The notes below the pieces were generated by a model. That model was not told the origin of the DNA and made no database searches. It saw nothing but the letters and a program-made list of their open reading frames with translations. A stretch of 64,000 nt of DNA from Burkholderia sp. BCC1644 (GTDB lineage Bacteria > Pseudomonadota > Gammaproteobacteria > Burkholderiales > Burkholderiaceae), in the NCBI RefSeq assembly GCF_902833225.1, contig NZ_CADFEI010000008.1:1-64000 (forward strand), written 5' to 3'. A program made the translations under genes and the position numbers. Below are positions 1-9,500 of the stretch, piece after piece. How positions within the stretch are numbered: position 1 is the first letter of the stretch; the number at the start of each line of letters is the position of its first letter.

Positions 1-2490
1 GTACCGGTGAGGTTCACTGCGCCGCCCGCCGCAAGGCTGCCGCCTGCGCCCAGCGCCAGCGTGCCGTTCGCGATCGTCGTGCCGCCCGTGTACGTGTTCG
101 TACCCGTCAGCGTCTCCGTGCCGGTGCCCGACTTCGTGATCGCACCGGTACCGCCGATCGTGCCGCCGAACGTGTGATTGCCGGCGTCGCCCAGCGTCAG
201 GTTTTGCGAGCCGAGATTGACCGCCGAGCCGGCCGCGCCCGCGAGCCCCCCGATCGCCTGCGGCGTGGTCGACGCGCTGACGTCGAGCGTCGTGCCCGCA
301 TTCGCCAGATTCACCGTGCCCGTCGCCGACAGCGAACCGCCTGCGCCGATCGCCAGTGTGCCCGCGTTGACCGTCGTGCCGCCCGTGTACGTGTTCGCGC
401 CGGTCAGCGTCTCGGTGCCGCTGCCTTGCTTCGTGACGCCCGCCGTTCCGGTGATCGAACCGCCGAACGTCTGGTTCGTGCCATCGCCGAACGTCAATCC
501 ATTGCCGCCCAGCGCAACCGTCGTGCCGGCCACACCGCTCAGCGCGCCGACCGTCTGGTTCGCACCCGATGCGCTGATATCGAAGCTAGCGCCCGCGCCG
601 CTCAGGTTGACGGCGCCGCCCGCCGCAAGGCTACCGCCTGCGCCGAGCGCCAGCGTACCGCCCGCGATCGTCGTGCCGCCCGTGTACGTGTTCGTACCCG
701 TCAGCGTCTCCGTGCCCGTGCCCGACTTCGTGATCGCACCGGTACCGCCGATCGTGCCGCCGAACGTGTGATTGCCGGCGTCGCCCAGCGTCAGGTTTTG
801 CGAGCCGAGATTGACCGCCGAGCCGGCCGCGCCCTCGAGACCGCCGATCGCCTGCGGCGTGGTCGACGCGCTGACGTCGAGCGTCGTGCCCGCATTCGCG
901 AGATTCACCGTGCCCGTCGCCGCAAGCGAACCGCCCGCGCCGATCGCGAGCGTGCCCGCATTGACCGTCGTGCCACCCGTATACGTGTTCGCGCCGGTCA
1001 GCGTTTCGGTGCCGGTACCCTGCTTCACGATCCCACCCGTGCCGCCGATCGAACCACCGAACGTCTGGTTCGTCGCGGTACCGAAGGTCAGCGTGTTGCC
1101 GCCGAGTGCGATGTTTGACCCCGTCACGCCACTCAGTGCGCCAACCGTCTGGTTCGCACCCGCCGCGCTGATGTCGAAGCCGGCACCCGTACCGGTGAGG
1201 TTCACTGCGCCGCCCGCCGCAAGCGAGCCGCCCGCGCCGATCGCCAGCGTGCCGTTCGCGATCGTCGTGCCGCCCGTGTACGTGTTCGTGCCGGTCAGGG
1301 TTTCGGTGCCGCTGCCTTGCTTCGTCACGCTGGCCGTGCCCGTGATCGCGCCGCCGAACGTCTGGTTCGTACCATCGCCGAACGTCAATCCATTGCCGCC
1401 CAACGCAACCGTCGTGCCGGCCACGCCGCTCAGTGCACCGATCGTCTGAGCCGCGCCCGAACCGCTGACGTCGAACGTTGCGCCCGCGCCGCTCAGGTTC
1501 ACCGCGCCGCCCGCCGCAAGGCTGCCGCCTGCGCCCAGCGCCAGCGTGCCGCCCGCGATCGTCGTCCCGCCCGTGTACGTGTTCGTGCCCGTCAGCGTCT
1601 CGGTGCCCGTGCCCGACTTCGTGATCGCACCCGTGCCGCCGATCGTGCCGCCGAACGTGTGACTGCCAGCGTCGCCCAGCGTCAGGTTTTGCGAGCCGAG
1701 ATTGACCGCCGAGCCGGCTGCGCCCGCGAGCCCCCCGATCGCCTGCGGTGTGGTCGACGCGCTGACGTCGAGCGTCGTGCCCGCATTCGCCAGATTCACC
1801 GTGCCCGTCGCCGACAGCGAACCGCCCGCGCCGATCGCCAGTGTGCCCGCGTTGACCGTCGTGCCGCCCGTGTACGTGTTCGCGCCGGTCAGCGTCTCGG
1901 TGCCGCTACCTTGCTTCGTGACGCCCGCCGTGCCCGTGATTGCGCCGCCGAACGTCTGGTTCGTCGCATCACCGAACGTCAGCCCGTTGCCGCCCAACGC
2001 AACCGTCGTGCCGGCCACGCCGCTCAGCGCGCCGACCGTCTGTGCCGCGCCCGAACCGCTGATGTCGAACGTCGCACCCGCGCCGCTCAGGTTCACCGCA
2101 CCGCCCGCCGCAAGGCTGCCGCCCGCGCCCAGCGCCAGCGTGCCGTTCGCGATCGTCGTGCCGCCCGTGTACGTGTTCGCACCGGTCAGCGTTTCGGTGC
2201 CGGTGCCCTGCTTCACGATCGCGCCCGTGCCGCCGATCGTGCCGCCGAACGTCTGGTTCGCCGCATCGCCCATCGTCAGCGTGTTGCCCCCGAGCGCGAC
2301 GGTCGAACCGGCCACACCGCTCAACCCGCCGATCGTCTGGTTCGCACCCGACGCGCTGATATCGAAGCTGGCGCCCGCGCCGGCGAGGTTCACGGCGCCC
2401 GTCGCCGCAAGCGAGCCGCCCGCGCCCAACGCCAGCGTGCCCGCATTGACCGTCGTGCCGCCCGTATAAGCGTTCGCGCCCGTCAGCGTC
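1..2490 (-). repeat. Tandem 297-bp (99-codon) repeats inside the adhesin gene
   Basis: The conserved core encoding YTGGT recurs at 81, 378, 675, 972, 1269, 1566, 1863, 2160 and 2457, exactly 297 bases apart each time, so at least nine units are in perfect register. Three sequence variants can be told apart by the segment between cores. Type I has its marker at 196, 790 and 1681, type II near 493, 1384 and 1978, and type III near 1087 and 2275. The order left to right is I-II-I-III-II-I-II-III. Copies of one type are nearly identical over most of the unit although they sit 594 to 1485 bases apart. Confidence 0.95.
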
Positions 2491-3968
2491 GTGGTGGCGG
2501 CCCCGTTCTTGGTCAGGCCACCGGCCCCGGACACCTGCCCCGACAGTTCGAGGTTGTTGCTGCCCCCCAGCGTGAGAGTCGCACCGGTGTTGATCGCGAT
2601 GTTGTTGCCGACCGTCATGCCGGCGTTGGTGTCGAGCGTGCCTGATCCGCCGACGGTCAGCGTGCCCGTGCCGAGTGCGGCGCCGTTGCCGAGCACGATG
2701 CCGCCGCTGTTGAGGTTGGTGCCGCCCGAGTAGGTATTCGCGCCGCTGAGCGTCAGCGTGCCCGTGCCGTTCTGCGTCAGGCTGCCGCCACCGTTGATCG
2801 AGCCGGACAGCCCGAGATTGTTGCCGCCCTGCACCGTGAGCCCGCCCGCGCCGAGCGTCACGTTGTTGCTGAGGTTGACGGCCGAGTTGGCGCTCTGGAT
2901 CGCCCCGCCGTTGCCCGTGATCGTGCCGGTGCCGAGCCCCGCGTTGTTGTCGACGATCGCGACGCCGCCGCTCAGCGTCGCGTCCTGCGCGGTGGATGCA
3001 CCGCTCAGCGTCCACGTACCGCTGCCGACGTCCAGGTGCTGAAAATTGATGTAGTTGCTGCTGTTGATCGAGCCGGTCGCCGGCCCGCCGCCCTGCTGCT
3101 GCAGGTTGAGCGTGTTGTTGCCGCCCGCGCCGCCGTCGACGATGCCCGTCGCCGCCACGTTGAGCGTGTTCGGGCCGACCGTGATGTTGAACGCGCCGCC
3201 GGTGCCGCCCGCCGCGTTGACCGACGAGCCCGTCATGGCATTGAACGTGTTGTTGCTGTTCGCGCCCATCGACACGCTGCCGTTGATCGTGCCCGAGTTG
3301 GTAAACGTATTGCCCTGCCCGGGCGTGCCGTTCGAGCCGAGCGCGACGCGGCCGTTGATCGTGCCGCTGTTCGACATGTTGACCGTGGCGCCGCCGTATG
3401 CGGTGACCACGGGCGCGTCCGCGCCGACGAGCGTCGCACCGACCAGCGGGTTGGACCCGATCGTGCCGGTGTTGGTGATATTCGACGTGCCGCCCGTGCC
3501 GTTCTGGACCGACAGCGCCATGCCCGTCACGCCGCTGATCGCCACGCCGGTCGAACCGTTCATCGTGCCGTTGTTGACGACGGTGGTGTTCGCGCTCGCC
3601 GACGCATTGCCGACCACGGCCCCGCTCGACAGCACGCCGAGGCCCGTGCCGAGTGCGGACGGATCGATCGTGCCGTTGTTGGTCAGCGTGACGCCGTTGC
3701 CGGTCAACGACATCGCGGTACCGCCGACGCCGAGCAGCACGCCGACGCTTGCGCCGGGGTTGACCGTCGCGTGCACGTTGTTGGCGCTGTTCGAGTAGCT
3801 CGGCTGAAGCGGGTTCGCGACCCCGGAGCAGGTCACCGTCGTGCCTGCCGTGCTGCAGGTCGCATTGGCAGGCACGATACCCGCGCCGGACAATGCCAGG
3901 AAAACGCCCGTGGGTAACAGCAGTCTCGGAAACGGCTCACCGGCTTTTTTCGAACGCGCAAGGTTCAT
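1..3968 (-). CDS. Autotransporter adhesin passenger, N-terminal part (runs off left edge)
   Basis: The frame is open from the ATG at 3968 to the left edge (1322 codons), so the C-terminal barrel lies outside the window. The start is backed by a GAGGG ribosome site about 6 bases upstream. The N-terminus is basic (MNLARSKK), then a hydrophobic stretch ending in an ANA-type cleavage site at about residue 37, a signal peptide. The first ~300 residues are Gly/Asn/Ser/Thr-rich with repeated NxGTI turns typical of beta-helix passengers. From about residue 490 the protein is built of 99-residue units with the core GTxTLTGANTYTGGT, the hallmark of the autotransporter-associated beta-strand repeat (PF12951 type). 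Inference: a large surface-exposed type V secreted adhesin. The exact adhesive target cannot be told from sequence. Confidence 0.9.
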   Translation of the reverse strand, partial: MNLARSKKAGEPFPRLLLPTGVFLALSGAGIVPANATCSTAGTTVTCSGVANPLQPSYSNSANNVHATVNPGASVGVLLGVGGTAMSLTGNGVTLTNNGTIDPSALGTGLGVLSSGAVVGNASASANTTVVNNGTMNGSTGVAISGVTGMALSVQNGTGGTSNITNTGTIGSNPLVGATLVGADAPVVTAYGGATVNMSNSGTINGRVALGSNGTPGQGNTFTNSGTINGSVSMGANSNNTFNAMTGSSVNAAGGTGGAFNITVGPNTLNVAATGIVDGGAGGNNTLNLQQQGGGPATGSINSSNYINFQHLDVGSGTWTLSGASTAQDATLSGGVAIVDNNAGLGTGTITGNGGAIQSANSAVNLSNNVTLGAGGLTVQGGNNLGLSGSINGGGSLTQNGTGTLTLSGANTYSGGTNLNSGGIVLGNGAALGTGTLTVGGSGTLDTNAGMTVGNNIAINTGATLTLGGSNNLELSGQVSGAGGLTKNGAATTTLTGANAYTGGTTVNAGTLALGAGGSLAATGAVNLAGAGASFDISASGANQTIGGLSGVAGSTVALGGNTLTMGDAANQTFGGTIGGTGAIVKQGTGTETLTGANTYTGGTTIANGTLALGAGGSLAAGGAVNLSGAGATFDISGSGAAQTVGALSGVAGTTVALGGNGLTFGDATNQTFGGAITGTAGVTKQGSGTETLTGANTYTGGTTVNAGTLAIGAGGSLSATGTVNLANAGTTLDVSASTTPQAIGGLAGAAGSAVNLGSQNLTLGDAGSHTFGGTIGGTGAITKSGTGTETLTGTNTYTGGTTIAGGTLALGAGGSLAAGGAVNLSGAGATFDVSGSGAAQTIGALSGVAGTTVALGGNGLTFGDGTNQTFGGAITGTASVTKQGSGTETLTGTNTYTGGTTIANGTLAIGAGGSLAAGGAVNLTGTGAGFDISAAGANQTVGALSGVTGSNIALGGNTLTFGTATNQTFGGSIGGTGGIVKQGTGTETLTGANTYTGGTTVNAGTLAIGAGGSLAATGTVNLANAGTTLDVSASTTPQAIGGLEGAAGSAVNLGSQNLTLGDAGNHTFGGTIGGTGAITKSGTGTETLTGTNTYTGGTTIAGGTLALGAGGSLAAGGAVNLSGAGASFDISASGANQTVGALSGVAGTTVALGGNGLTFGDGTNQTFGGSITGTAGVTKQGSGTETLTGANTYTGGTTVNAGTLAIGAGGSLSATGTVNLANAGTTLDVSASTTPQAIGGLAGAAGSAVNLGSQNLTLGDAGNHTFGGTIGGTGAITKSGTGTETLTGTNTYTGGTTIANGTLALGAGGSLAAGGAVNLTG

Positions 3969-4672
3969 GCTTTCCCTCGTTTTTGGCTTTGGTTTTGATA
4001 TTGGTATTGCGGCCGTACCGGACCGCGCGCAGCAGAAAATCACGGACAAAAGCGTCCGCCCCGGCAGTCGCGATGCGACGTCGGTTTATTCATGGATGGA
4101 TTTTTAATCAGCCCGGGATCGGGATTGCAGACGCAAGACTAGTCGAATGACATGATGGTGGCCCCTGTTTTTCTGCAGCAACTTTCTGGTTGATTTGATT
4201 ACTGCCCTGCTTTTGTCAGACAAGGCTATATCAAACTCAAACCATTTTCCAGTCGATGTTTACCCATCGGATCAAGGGCTGGCGAGCATGTATTTTTTAC
4301 TTGCCAAAAGACGCCCCGCGACGACGTCCCGCATGCTTTTCGTCTTTCCGATTTGATTTTTCGCAAAAATAACAGAATCACCGCATCCGTGAAAACGCTG
4401 ATGCGCAGCTTCGCTTCAAGGTATATGCGTCCCGCAGTGCAATATTTTAATTCTCACAAATCGCCGACACGATTAATCAGCATCCACTTAATAATTGGAT
4501 TAAACCTGGATTTTCGGGTGCCTGGCGAAATTGCCTTGATTTTCACCTTGCATCAAAACTGCAATGCGAATCGTTATCGCTTGCCGAATGTCTGAAACAT
4601 GCGTGCCGCGAAGAGGAAACCGGAAGGAAAAAGAGAACCACGCGCACGCGGCAGCGTTCGCCGTGCGGCGCG
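3969..4672. other. AT-rich intergenic region upstream of the adhesin
   Basis: No convincing gene. Composition is clearly more AT-rich than the surrounding genes, especially 4150-4600, with T-runs and A-runs (for example near 4290 and 4365). This is a plausible site for the adhesin promoter and for binding by a nucleoid silencer, but no clear -35/-10 pair or operator could be fixed. A short plus-strand reading frame at 4353-4595 has no ribosome site and looks accidental. Confidence 0.5.
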
Positions 4673-5332
4673 TTACGAAAACAGGCTCATCAGATAAAGC
4701 ATCGGCCGGAACGAAACAGGCCGCGCATCGGGGTTCACCCACAACCGCACCGCATACACCGCGTAGGCCGGCACTTCGCGCCAGCTCGAATAGACATCGC
4801 GCAACTGGAAACGGCCCGGATACGCGGCAGAGATGTTCGCCCTTGCGATGCCGACGCGCTCGAATGCGAGGCGCGCTCGCGCGAGGTGGTAGTACTGGCT
4901 GACGATCAGCACGCGCGACAGGTTGTGCGCCTGCAGGTACGCGAGCGTGTGCTGCGCGGTCGCGAGCGTGTTGTCGCCCTGGTCGTCGACGGCGATCCGG
5001 TCGGCCGGCACGCCATGCGCCACCAGATAGTCGCGCATCGCGGTCGCCTCGTTCAGCCCGGGGCCGTCGATCGCGCCGCTGACCAGGAACGCCGGGCACT
5101 GCCCCGTGCGGTAGCAGCGCACGCCGACATCCAGCCTGGCGGCAAGCACCGGCTTCGGCGCACCGGTCTCGTCGAGCGCGTTGCCGAAGATCACCGCGAC
5201 ATCGGCCGGCTCGCTCGGCATCCGCATCCCGTACGTGACGAGCGCAACGGCTGCGACGATCCAGAGGCAAGCAACGACGGCCAGCAGGCGGCCCGTTCGG
5301 GCAAGGAAGCCCCGTTTGGTGTGGTTTTTCAA
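4673..5332 (-). CDS. YdcF/SanA-family (DUF218) membrane-anchored protein
   Basis: About 219 residues. A basic N-terminus is followed by one membrane segment (RLLAVVACLWIVAAVALV), and the rest should face the periplasm. The body has the family pattern: VAVIFGNALDETGAP near the start, an LVSGAIDGPGLNEA motif, GDNTLATAQHTLAYL, and VLIVSQYYHLARARLAFERVG, which carries the conserved Ser/His-rich region of DUF218. Family members (SanA, ElyC, YdcF) are linked to envelope integrity; the reaction is unknown. The start is uncertain: a TTG at 5332 gives the short basic N-terminus preferred here, while the same frame stays open to a GTG at 5392, adding 20 Arg-rich residues. No strong ribosome site is seen at either. 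Confidence 0.8.
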   Translation of the reverse strand: MKNHTKRGFLARTGRLLAVVACLWIVAAVALVTYGMRMPSEPADVAVIFGNALDETGAPKPVLAARLDVGVRCYRTGQCPAFLVSGAIDGPGLNEATAMRDYLVAHGVPADRIAVDDQGDNTLATAQHTLAYLQAHNLSRVLIVSQYYHLARARLAFERVGIARANISAAYPGRFQLRDVYSSWREVPAYAVYAVRLWVNPDARPVSFRPMLYLMSLFS

Positions 5333-5591
5333 GGTTTTCGGTCTCTCAGGTCGTCGGGCTCGTCGTGCGTTTCGGCTTGCCCGGTCCCGCACGGGCGCGT
5401 AACGCTAGCACGGTGCGCGTTCGGGTGTCCACGCGACGGGCCGATGCCGGACGGCGGCCAGCCTTCCGGCAAGTCGACCGGAGAAGCGTGCCCGGCGGTG
5501 CAGGCAGGCAAGACGGAGGTCTGCGAAGATCTGCGGAGATCGAAAGAATGCGAATGGCCGCGCCGCGATGCACGGCCCGGCAGGGCCCGAA

Positions 5592-6626
5592 TCAGTCGAC
5601 CGGGCACATCGCGAGCCGCCCCATCGCCTCGCCGGCGCCGCGCACCGCGCAGGTGGCCGGTTCGTCGGCGATCCGGGCGACCAGCCCCGTCTCGTCGTGC
5701 AGCAGGCGTTCGAGATCGGCGAGCAGCGCGCCGCCGCCCGTCAGCACCACGCCGCGATGCGCGATGTCGGTCACGAGCTCGGCCGGTGCGTTTTCCAGCA
5801 CCGACTTCACCGCACCGATCACCTGCTTGAGCGGCGCGGTCAGCGCGTCCGCGACGTCGTGGTTGGACAGCTCGACCGAGCGCGGCAGGCCGTCGCTGAT
5901 GCTGCGCCCGACGGCGCGCGTCGACGTGCGCGGCACCGCGCTGGTGGCCGAGCCGATCGTCTTCTTCACGTGCTCGGCCGTCTGCTCGCCGAGCAGCACG
6001 CCATACAGGTTGCGGACATGATTGACGATCGCCGCGTCGAACTGGCTGCCGCCGACGCGGATCGCCTCGCGGTAGACGATCCCGCCGAGCGCGATCACCG
6101 CGACTTCGGTCGTCCCGCCACCGATGTCGATGACCATCGAGCCGACCGGCTCCGTGACCGGCAGGCCGGCGCCGAGCCCGGCCGCGAGCGACTCCTCGAT
6201 CAGTTCGACGTCCGATACACCGGCCGCGAACGCGGCCTCGCGGATCGCGCGGCGCTCGACGGCCGTCGCGTCGGACGGCACGCACAACGTGACCTCGACA
6301 CGGCGGCCGAAGCGCGAGCGCGTGCGCGACATGTCGATGAAGCTGCGGATCATCTGCTCGGCCGCGTGCGCGTCGGCGATCACGCCATGCCGCATCGGCC
6401 GCACGGCTTCGAGATGCCCCGGTTCGCGGCCGAGCAGCGCCTTCGCGAGTTCGCCGACCGCCTCGAGCGTCGGCCGTGCGTCGGTCGCGCCGCCCTTGCG
6501 GAAGCAGACGACCGACGGCTGGTTCAGCACCACGCCGCGCTCGTGCGTATAAATCCGCGTACTCGCCGTTCCAGGGTCGATCGCAACGGGTTGCGCAAAC
6601 AACTTTCCGAACAGCGGTGTCGACAT
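5592..6626 (-). CDS. MreB-like actin homologue (paralogue)
   Basis: 344 residues, the usual MreB length. The ATG at 6626 starts MSTPLFGKLF. The actin-fold signatures are visible: phosphate-1 loop AIDPGTASTRIY (Asp17), phosphate-2 loop IDIGGGTTEVAVIALGG, and the adenosine motif VVLTGGGALLADLERLL. MreB forms membrane-bound filaments that organise cell-wall synthesis. The phosphate-1 loop is altered from the usual DLGTAN to DPGTAS, and no mreCD or mrdAB genes are adjacent. This therefore looks like a second, stand-alone MreB rather than the main morphogene. It is divergent from the patatin gene. The frame stays open upstream to 7088, but that extension is low-complexity antisense of the neighbour and was not used. 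Confidence 0.88.
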   Translation of the reverse strand: MSTPLFGKLFAQPVAIDPGTASTRIYTHERGVVLNQPSVVCFRKGGATDARPTLEAVGELAKALLGREPGHLEAVRPMRHGVIADAHAAEQMIRSFIDMSRTRSRFGRRVEVTLCVPSDATAVERRAIREAAFAAGVSDVELIEESLAAGLGAGLPVTEPVGSMVIDIGGGTTEVAVIALGGIVYREAIRVGGSQFDAAIVNHVRNLYGVLLGEQTAEHVKKTIGSATSAVPRTSTRAVGRSISDGLPRSVELSNHDVADALTAPLKQVIGAVKSVLENAPAELVTDIAHRGVVLTGGGALLADLERLLHDETGLVARIADEPATCAVRGAGEAMGRLAMCPVD

Positions 6627-6660
6627 ATCAAACCTTTGTGAACGAACGGGCCAGGACAGC

Positions 6661-6683
6661 CGCGCCGAATTTTTCGCGGCGCG
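6661..6683 (-). other. Hairpin in the leader upstream of the MreB-like gene
   Basis: CGCGCCG (6661-6667) pairs perfectly with CGGCGCG (6677-6683) around a 9-base T-rich loop, 35 bases upstream of the start codon. It could affect translation or be an operator. There is no T-run in a position that would make it a terminator for a gene here. Confidence 0.35.
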
Positions 6684-6897
6684 TCCATGCCGCCCCATCA
6701 CGAGCTTAGCGGCAAATCGTTCCGATACTTTAGGCAATTCCGATGATTTTTTCGCGACGCAATTGTCAAATTTGCCGTTCCGGACGCATCCGGCTACGCA
6801 ACGGCCTCTCGCATTGCCTCTGTAAAACACGGTAATCTCTCGGTCTTGCCTGCTCCCGGCAGGCCTCAGACGCCCGATCACGCCAGGTATTTCCACC

Positions 6898-9303
6898 ATG
6901 ACAGCGACCGTTTCCTTCCGCTGGGCGCGGGTGCGCCCGCTCTGCACGACGCTCGTCGCCTTCTGGTGCTGCACGGTCGCCGCGCAGCCGCTGCCGGCCA
7001 CCGCACCCGCCGCCGCCCCGGCCGTCACCGCTGCCGCTGCTGCTGCCGCGCCGGCTGCCACGCCCGCTGCGCCGGCGAACGCCTGCACGGCCGACGGCGG
7101 CCCGGCCGGCCGCCCGTCGATCGGCCTCGTGCTGTCCGGCGGCGGTGCGCGCGGCTACGCTCACCTCGGTGTACTGAAGGTGCTGGAAGACAACCGCATC
7201 CCGATCGACTGCATCGCGGGCACCAGCATGGGCGCCGTCGTCGGCGGCCTGTACGCGAGCGGGATGGCGGCCGACGAGATGCAAAAACGGCTGTCGGAGG
7301 TCAACCTCGCGGATATCGCGTTCGACGTGACTGAGCGCGCGGACCTGCCGCAAACCAGCCGGGAAGACGAACGGCTGTACATCAACGGGCTGACGCTCGG
7401 ATTCGGCAAGAAAGGCGTGAAGGCGCCGGTCGGCCTCGTGCAGGGCAACCGGCTGCAGGCGCTGCTCGCGAACTGGACGGCCGCCGTGCCGACCAACCAG
7501 CCGTTCGACCACCTGCCGATCCCGTACCGTGCGGTCGCGACCGACCTGCAGACGGGCCAGATGGTCGTGCTCGACCACGGCTCGCTGCCGCTCGCGGTCC
7601 GCGCGAGCATGGCGATGCCCGGCCTGTTCGCCCCGGCCGAGATCAACGGGCGCGCGCTCGTGGACGGCGGGCTCGTCAGCAACCTGCCCGTCGACACCGC
7701 GCGGCAGATGGGCGCGAACGTCGTGATCGCGGTCGACATCGGCTCGCAACTGCGCCCGCTCGACGCGCTTGCATCGCCCGCCGACGTGATGCAGCAGATG
7801 GTCGGCATCCTGATCCGCCAGAACGTGACCGCCCAGCGCAAGCAGCTCGACGCACAGGACGTGCTGCTCACGCCGGACCTCGGCGCGCTCGCGTTTACCG
7901 ATTTCCAGAACGCGAAGCAGGCGATCGCCGCCGGCGCGGCCGCCGCGACCGCCGCGCTGCCGAAGCTGCGGCGTTTCGCGCTCACGCCGGAGCAGTACGC
8001 GGCCTACCGGTCCGCGCACGCGCAGCCGCTGCCGCCGCCGATCCGGATCACGCGCATCGACATCAAGACCAGCGGCGGCGTGCCGAAGCGCGTCGTCAGC
8101 AACGCGCTGCACGTGAAGCCCGGCGATACCTACGATCCGCAGACCGTCAGTCAGGATCTGCTCGGGCTCACGACGGGCGGCAATTTCGAGAGCGTCACGC
8201 AGCAGATCGTGAGCCACGGCGACGACAACGTGCTCGAGATCAACGCGCGAGAGAAGTACTGGGGGCCGAATTTCCTGCTGTTCGGGCTCGGCATGTCGAG
8301 CAGTTCGACCGACGAGGGCGGCTTCCGCCTGCATGTCGGCTACCGGCGGCCTTGGCTCACGGAATCGGGGCTCGAATTCCGCGCGGACACGACGATCGGC
8401 AGCGACCTGCAGTCGGCGCGCGTCGAATTCCGCCAGCCGCTGTCGATGGCCTACGGCGTCTACCTGTCGCCCTACGCGGAGTACCAGCGCCGCTACGCGA
8501 ACCTGTACGACGACACCGGCGACGTGAAGATCACGCAGTACCTGATGCAGACGGCGCGCGCCGGGATCGATTTCGGCCTGCCGATCGCGCGGCTCGGCGA
8601 CTTCCGGATCGGTATCGGCTACGTGACCGGGCACGGCTCGCCGACCTACAACCTGCCGTTCGACGACGGCAGCGGCCAGAACCTGCTGTGGCCGAGCTTC
8701 ACCTCCCAGGCGCTGACCGCGCGCGCACGCCTCGTCATCGACCAGCTCGACGATCCGCTGTTCCCGCGCAAGGGCTATTTCACCGAACTGCGCGTCGAGC
8801 GCTCGCTGGTGTCGCGCAACGGGGGCTCGGCGAGCCAGTTCGACGACAGCATCAACAACGCGCCCTACACCGAGATCTACGGCAAGGCGATGGTGGCGCA
8901 GCAGTTCGGCCGGCACAGCGTCAGCGCGACGATCGAAGGCGGCAAGAGCATCGGCGGCACCAACCTGATCAACGCGTTCAACTTCACGCTCGGCGGCTTC
9001 CAGCACCTGTCCGCGTATGCGGCCGACCAGCTGAACGGCAACGAGCTCGCGTACGGTCAGATCACCTACATGAACCAGCTGATGACGTTCAACGCGTCGC
9101 CGATCAAGGCGCTGTCGGTCGGCGCCAGCGCGGAAGTCGGCAACGTGTGGTCGAGCGGGCAGCAGATCGGCGGCGGCGCGCTCAAGCAGAGCTATACGTT
9201 CTTCACGAGCCTGTCGACCGCGTTCGGGCCTGTCTACATCGGCGTGGCGCTCGCGCCGGGCGGCCGCCGCAACTTCTACCTGCAGCTCGGCCGCACGTAC
9301 TGA
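6898..9303 (+). CDS. Patatin-like phospholipase with POTRA and outer-membrane barrel (type Vd secretion, PlpD-like)
   Basis: 801 residues. A signal peptide (cleavage near AQP, residue 30) and an Ala/Pro-rich linker precede a patatin domain. It has the oxyanion loop GGGARG at 81-86, the nucleophile elbow GTSMG at 108-112 (Ser110) and the DGG motif with catalytic Asp256. After about residue 380 comes a POTRA-like segment (ITRIDIKTSGGVPKRVV), then a 16-strand BamA-type barrel ending in an aromatic residue (LQLGRTY). This is the PlpD layout, in which the lipase is exported and held by its own barrel. Expected activity is phospholipase A. The gene stands alone, divergent from the MreB paralogue and closed by a strong terminator. 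Confidence 0.93.
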   Translation: MTATVSFRWARVRPLCTTLVAFWCCTVAAQPLPATAPAAAPAVTAAAAAAAPAATPAAPANACTADGGPAGRPSIGLVLSGGGARGYAHLGVLKVLEDNRIPIDCIAGTSMGAVVGGLYASGMAADEMQKRLSEVNLADIAFDVTERADLPQTSREDERLYINGLTLGFGKKGVKAPVGLVQGNRLQALLANWTAAVPTNQPFDHLPIPYRAVATDLQTGQMVVLDHGSLPLAVRASMAMPGLFAPAEINGRALVDGGLVSNLPVDTARQMGANVVIAVDIGSQLRPLDALASPADVMQQMVGILIRQNVTAQRKQLDAQDVLLTPDLGALAFTDFQNAKQAIAAGAAAATAALPKLRRFALTPEQYAAYRSAHAQPLPPPIRITRIDIKTSGGVPKRVVSNALHVKPGDTYDPQTVSQDLLGLTTGGNFESVTQQIVSHGDDNVLEINAREKYWGPNFLLFGLGMSSSSTDEGGFRLHVGYRRPWLTESGLEFRADTTIGSDLQSARVEFRQPLSMAYGVYLSPYAEYQRRYANLYDDTGDVKITQYLMQTARAGIDFGLPIARLGDFRIGIGYVTGHGSPTYNLPFDDGSGQNLLWPSFTSQALTARARLVIDQLDDPLFPRKGYFTELRVERSLVSRNGGSASQFDDSINNAPYTEIYGKAMVAQQFGRHSVSATIEGGKSIGGTNLINAFNFTLGGFQHLSAYAADQLNGNELAYGQITYMNQLMTFNASPIKALSVGASAEVGNVWSSGQQIGGGALKQSYTFFTSLSTAFGPVYIGVALAPGGRRNFYLQLGRTY

Positions 9304-9308
9304 GCATG

Positions 9309-9340
9309 CGCGGATGCCGCTTCGGCGGCATCCGCGTTTT
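9309..9340 (+). terminator. Rho-independent terminator of the patatin gene
   Basis: A 12-bp perfect stem (9309-9320 with 9325-9336) around a TTCG tetraloop is followed by TTTT, starting 6 bases after the stop codon. Confidence 0.9.
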
Positions 9341-9500
9341 ACCGCGTTGCCGTCTTGCCTTCGCACTCCCGATCAGAAATCCCCGGCCATCGCCACCGCC
9401 CGCGCTTGCGCGTGCTCGATACTGTCGTGCGCCCTCGCATTCCACGTGCAAGCGCGCCGCGATTGCGGCGATCGAGGATCGAACCTCATCTGCGGAATGG

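Noticed and set aside
1..2490. Regular repeats as a possible CRISPR array
   Set aside because: Units are 297 bases, coding and homologous throughout, with no spacers.
174..3917. Long plus-strand open frames opposite the adhesin
   Set aside because: They are antisense to the 297-bp repeats; the protein is low-complexity (Pro/Val or Arg/Ala-rich) and repeats with the same period, while the minus strand gives a coherent beta-helix protein with signal peptide and ribosome site.
6627..7088. N-terminal extension of the MreB-like protein to 498 residues
   Set aside because: The added segment is Ala/Gly-rich antisense of the patatin gene start; the normal MreB N-terminus begins at 6626.
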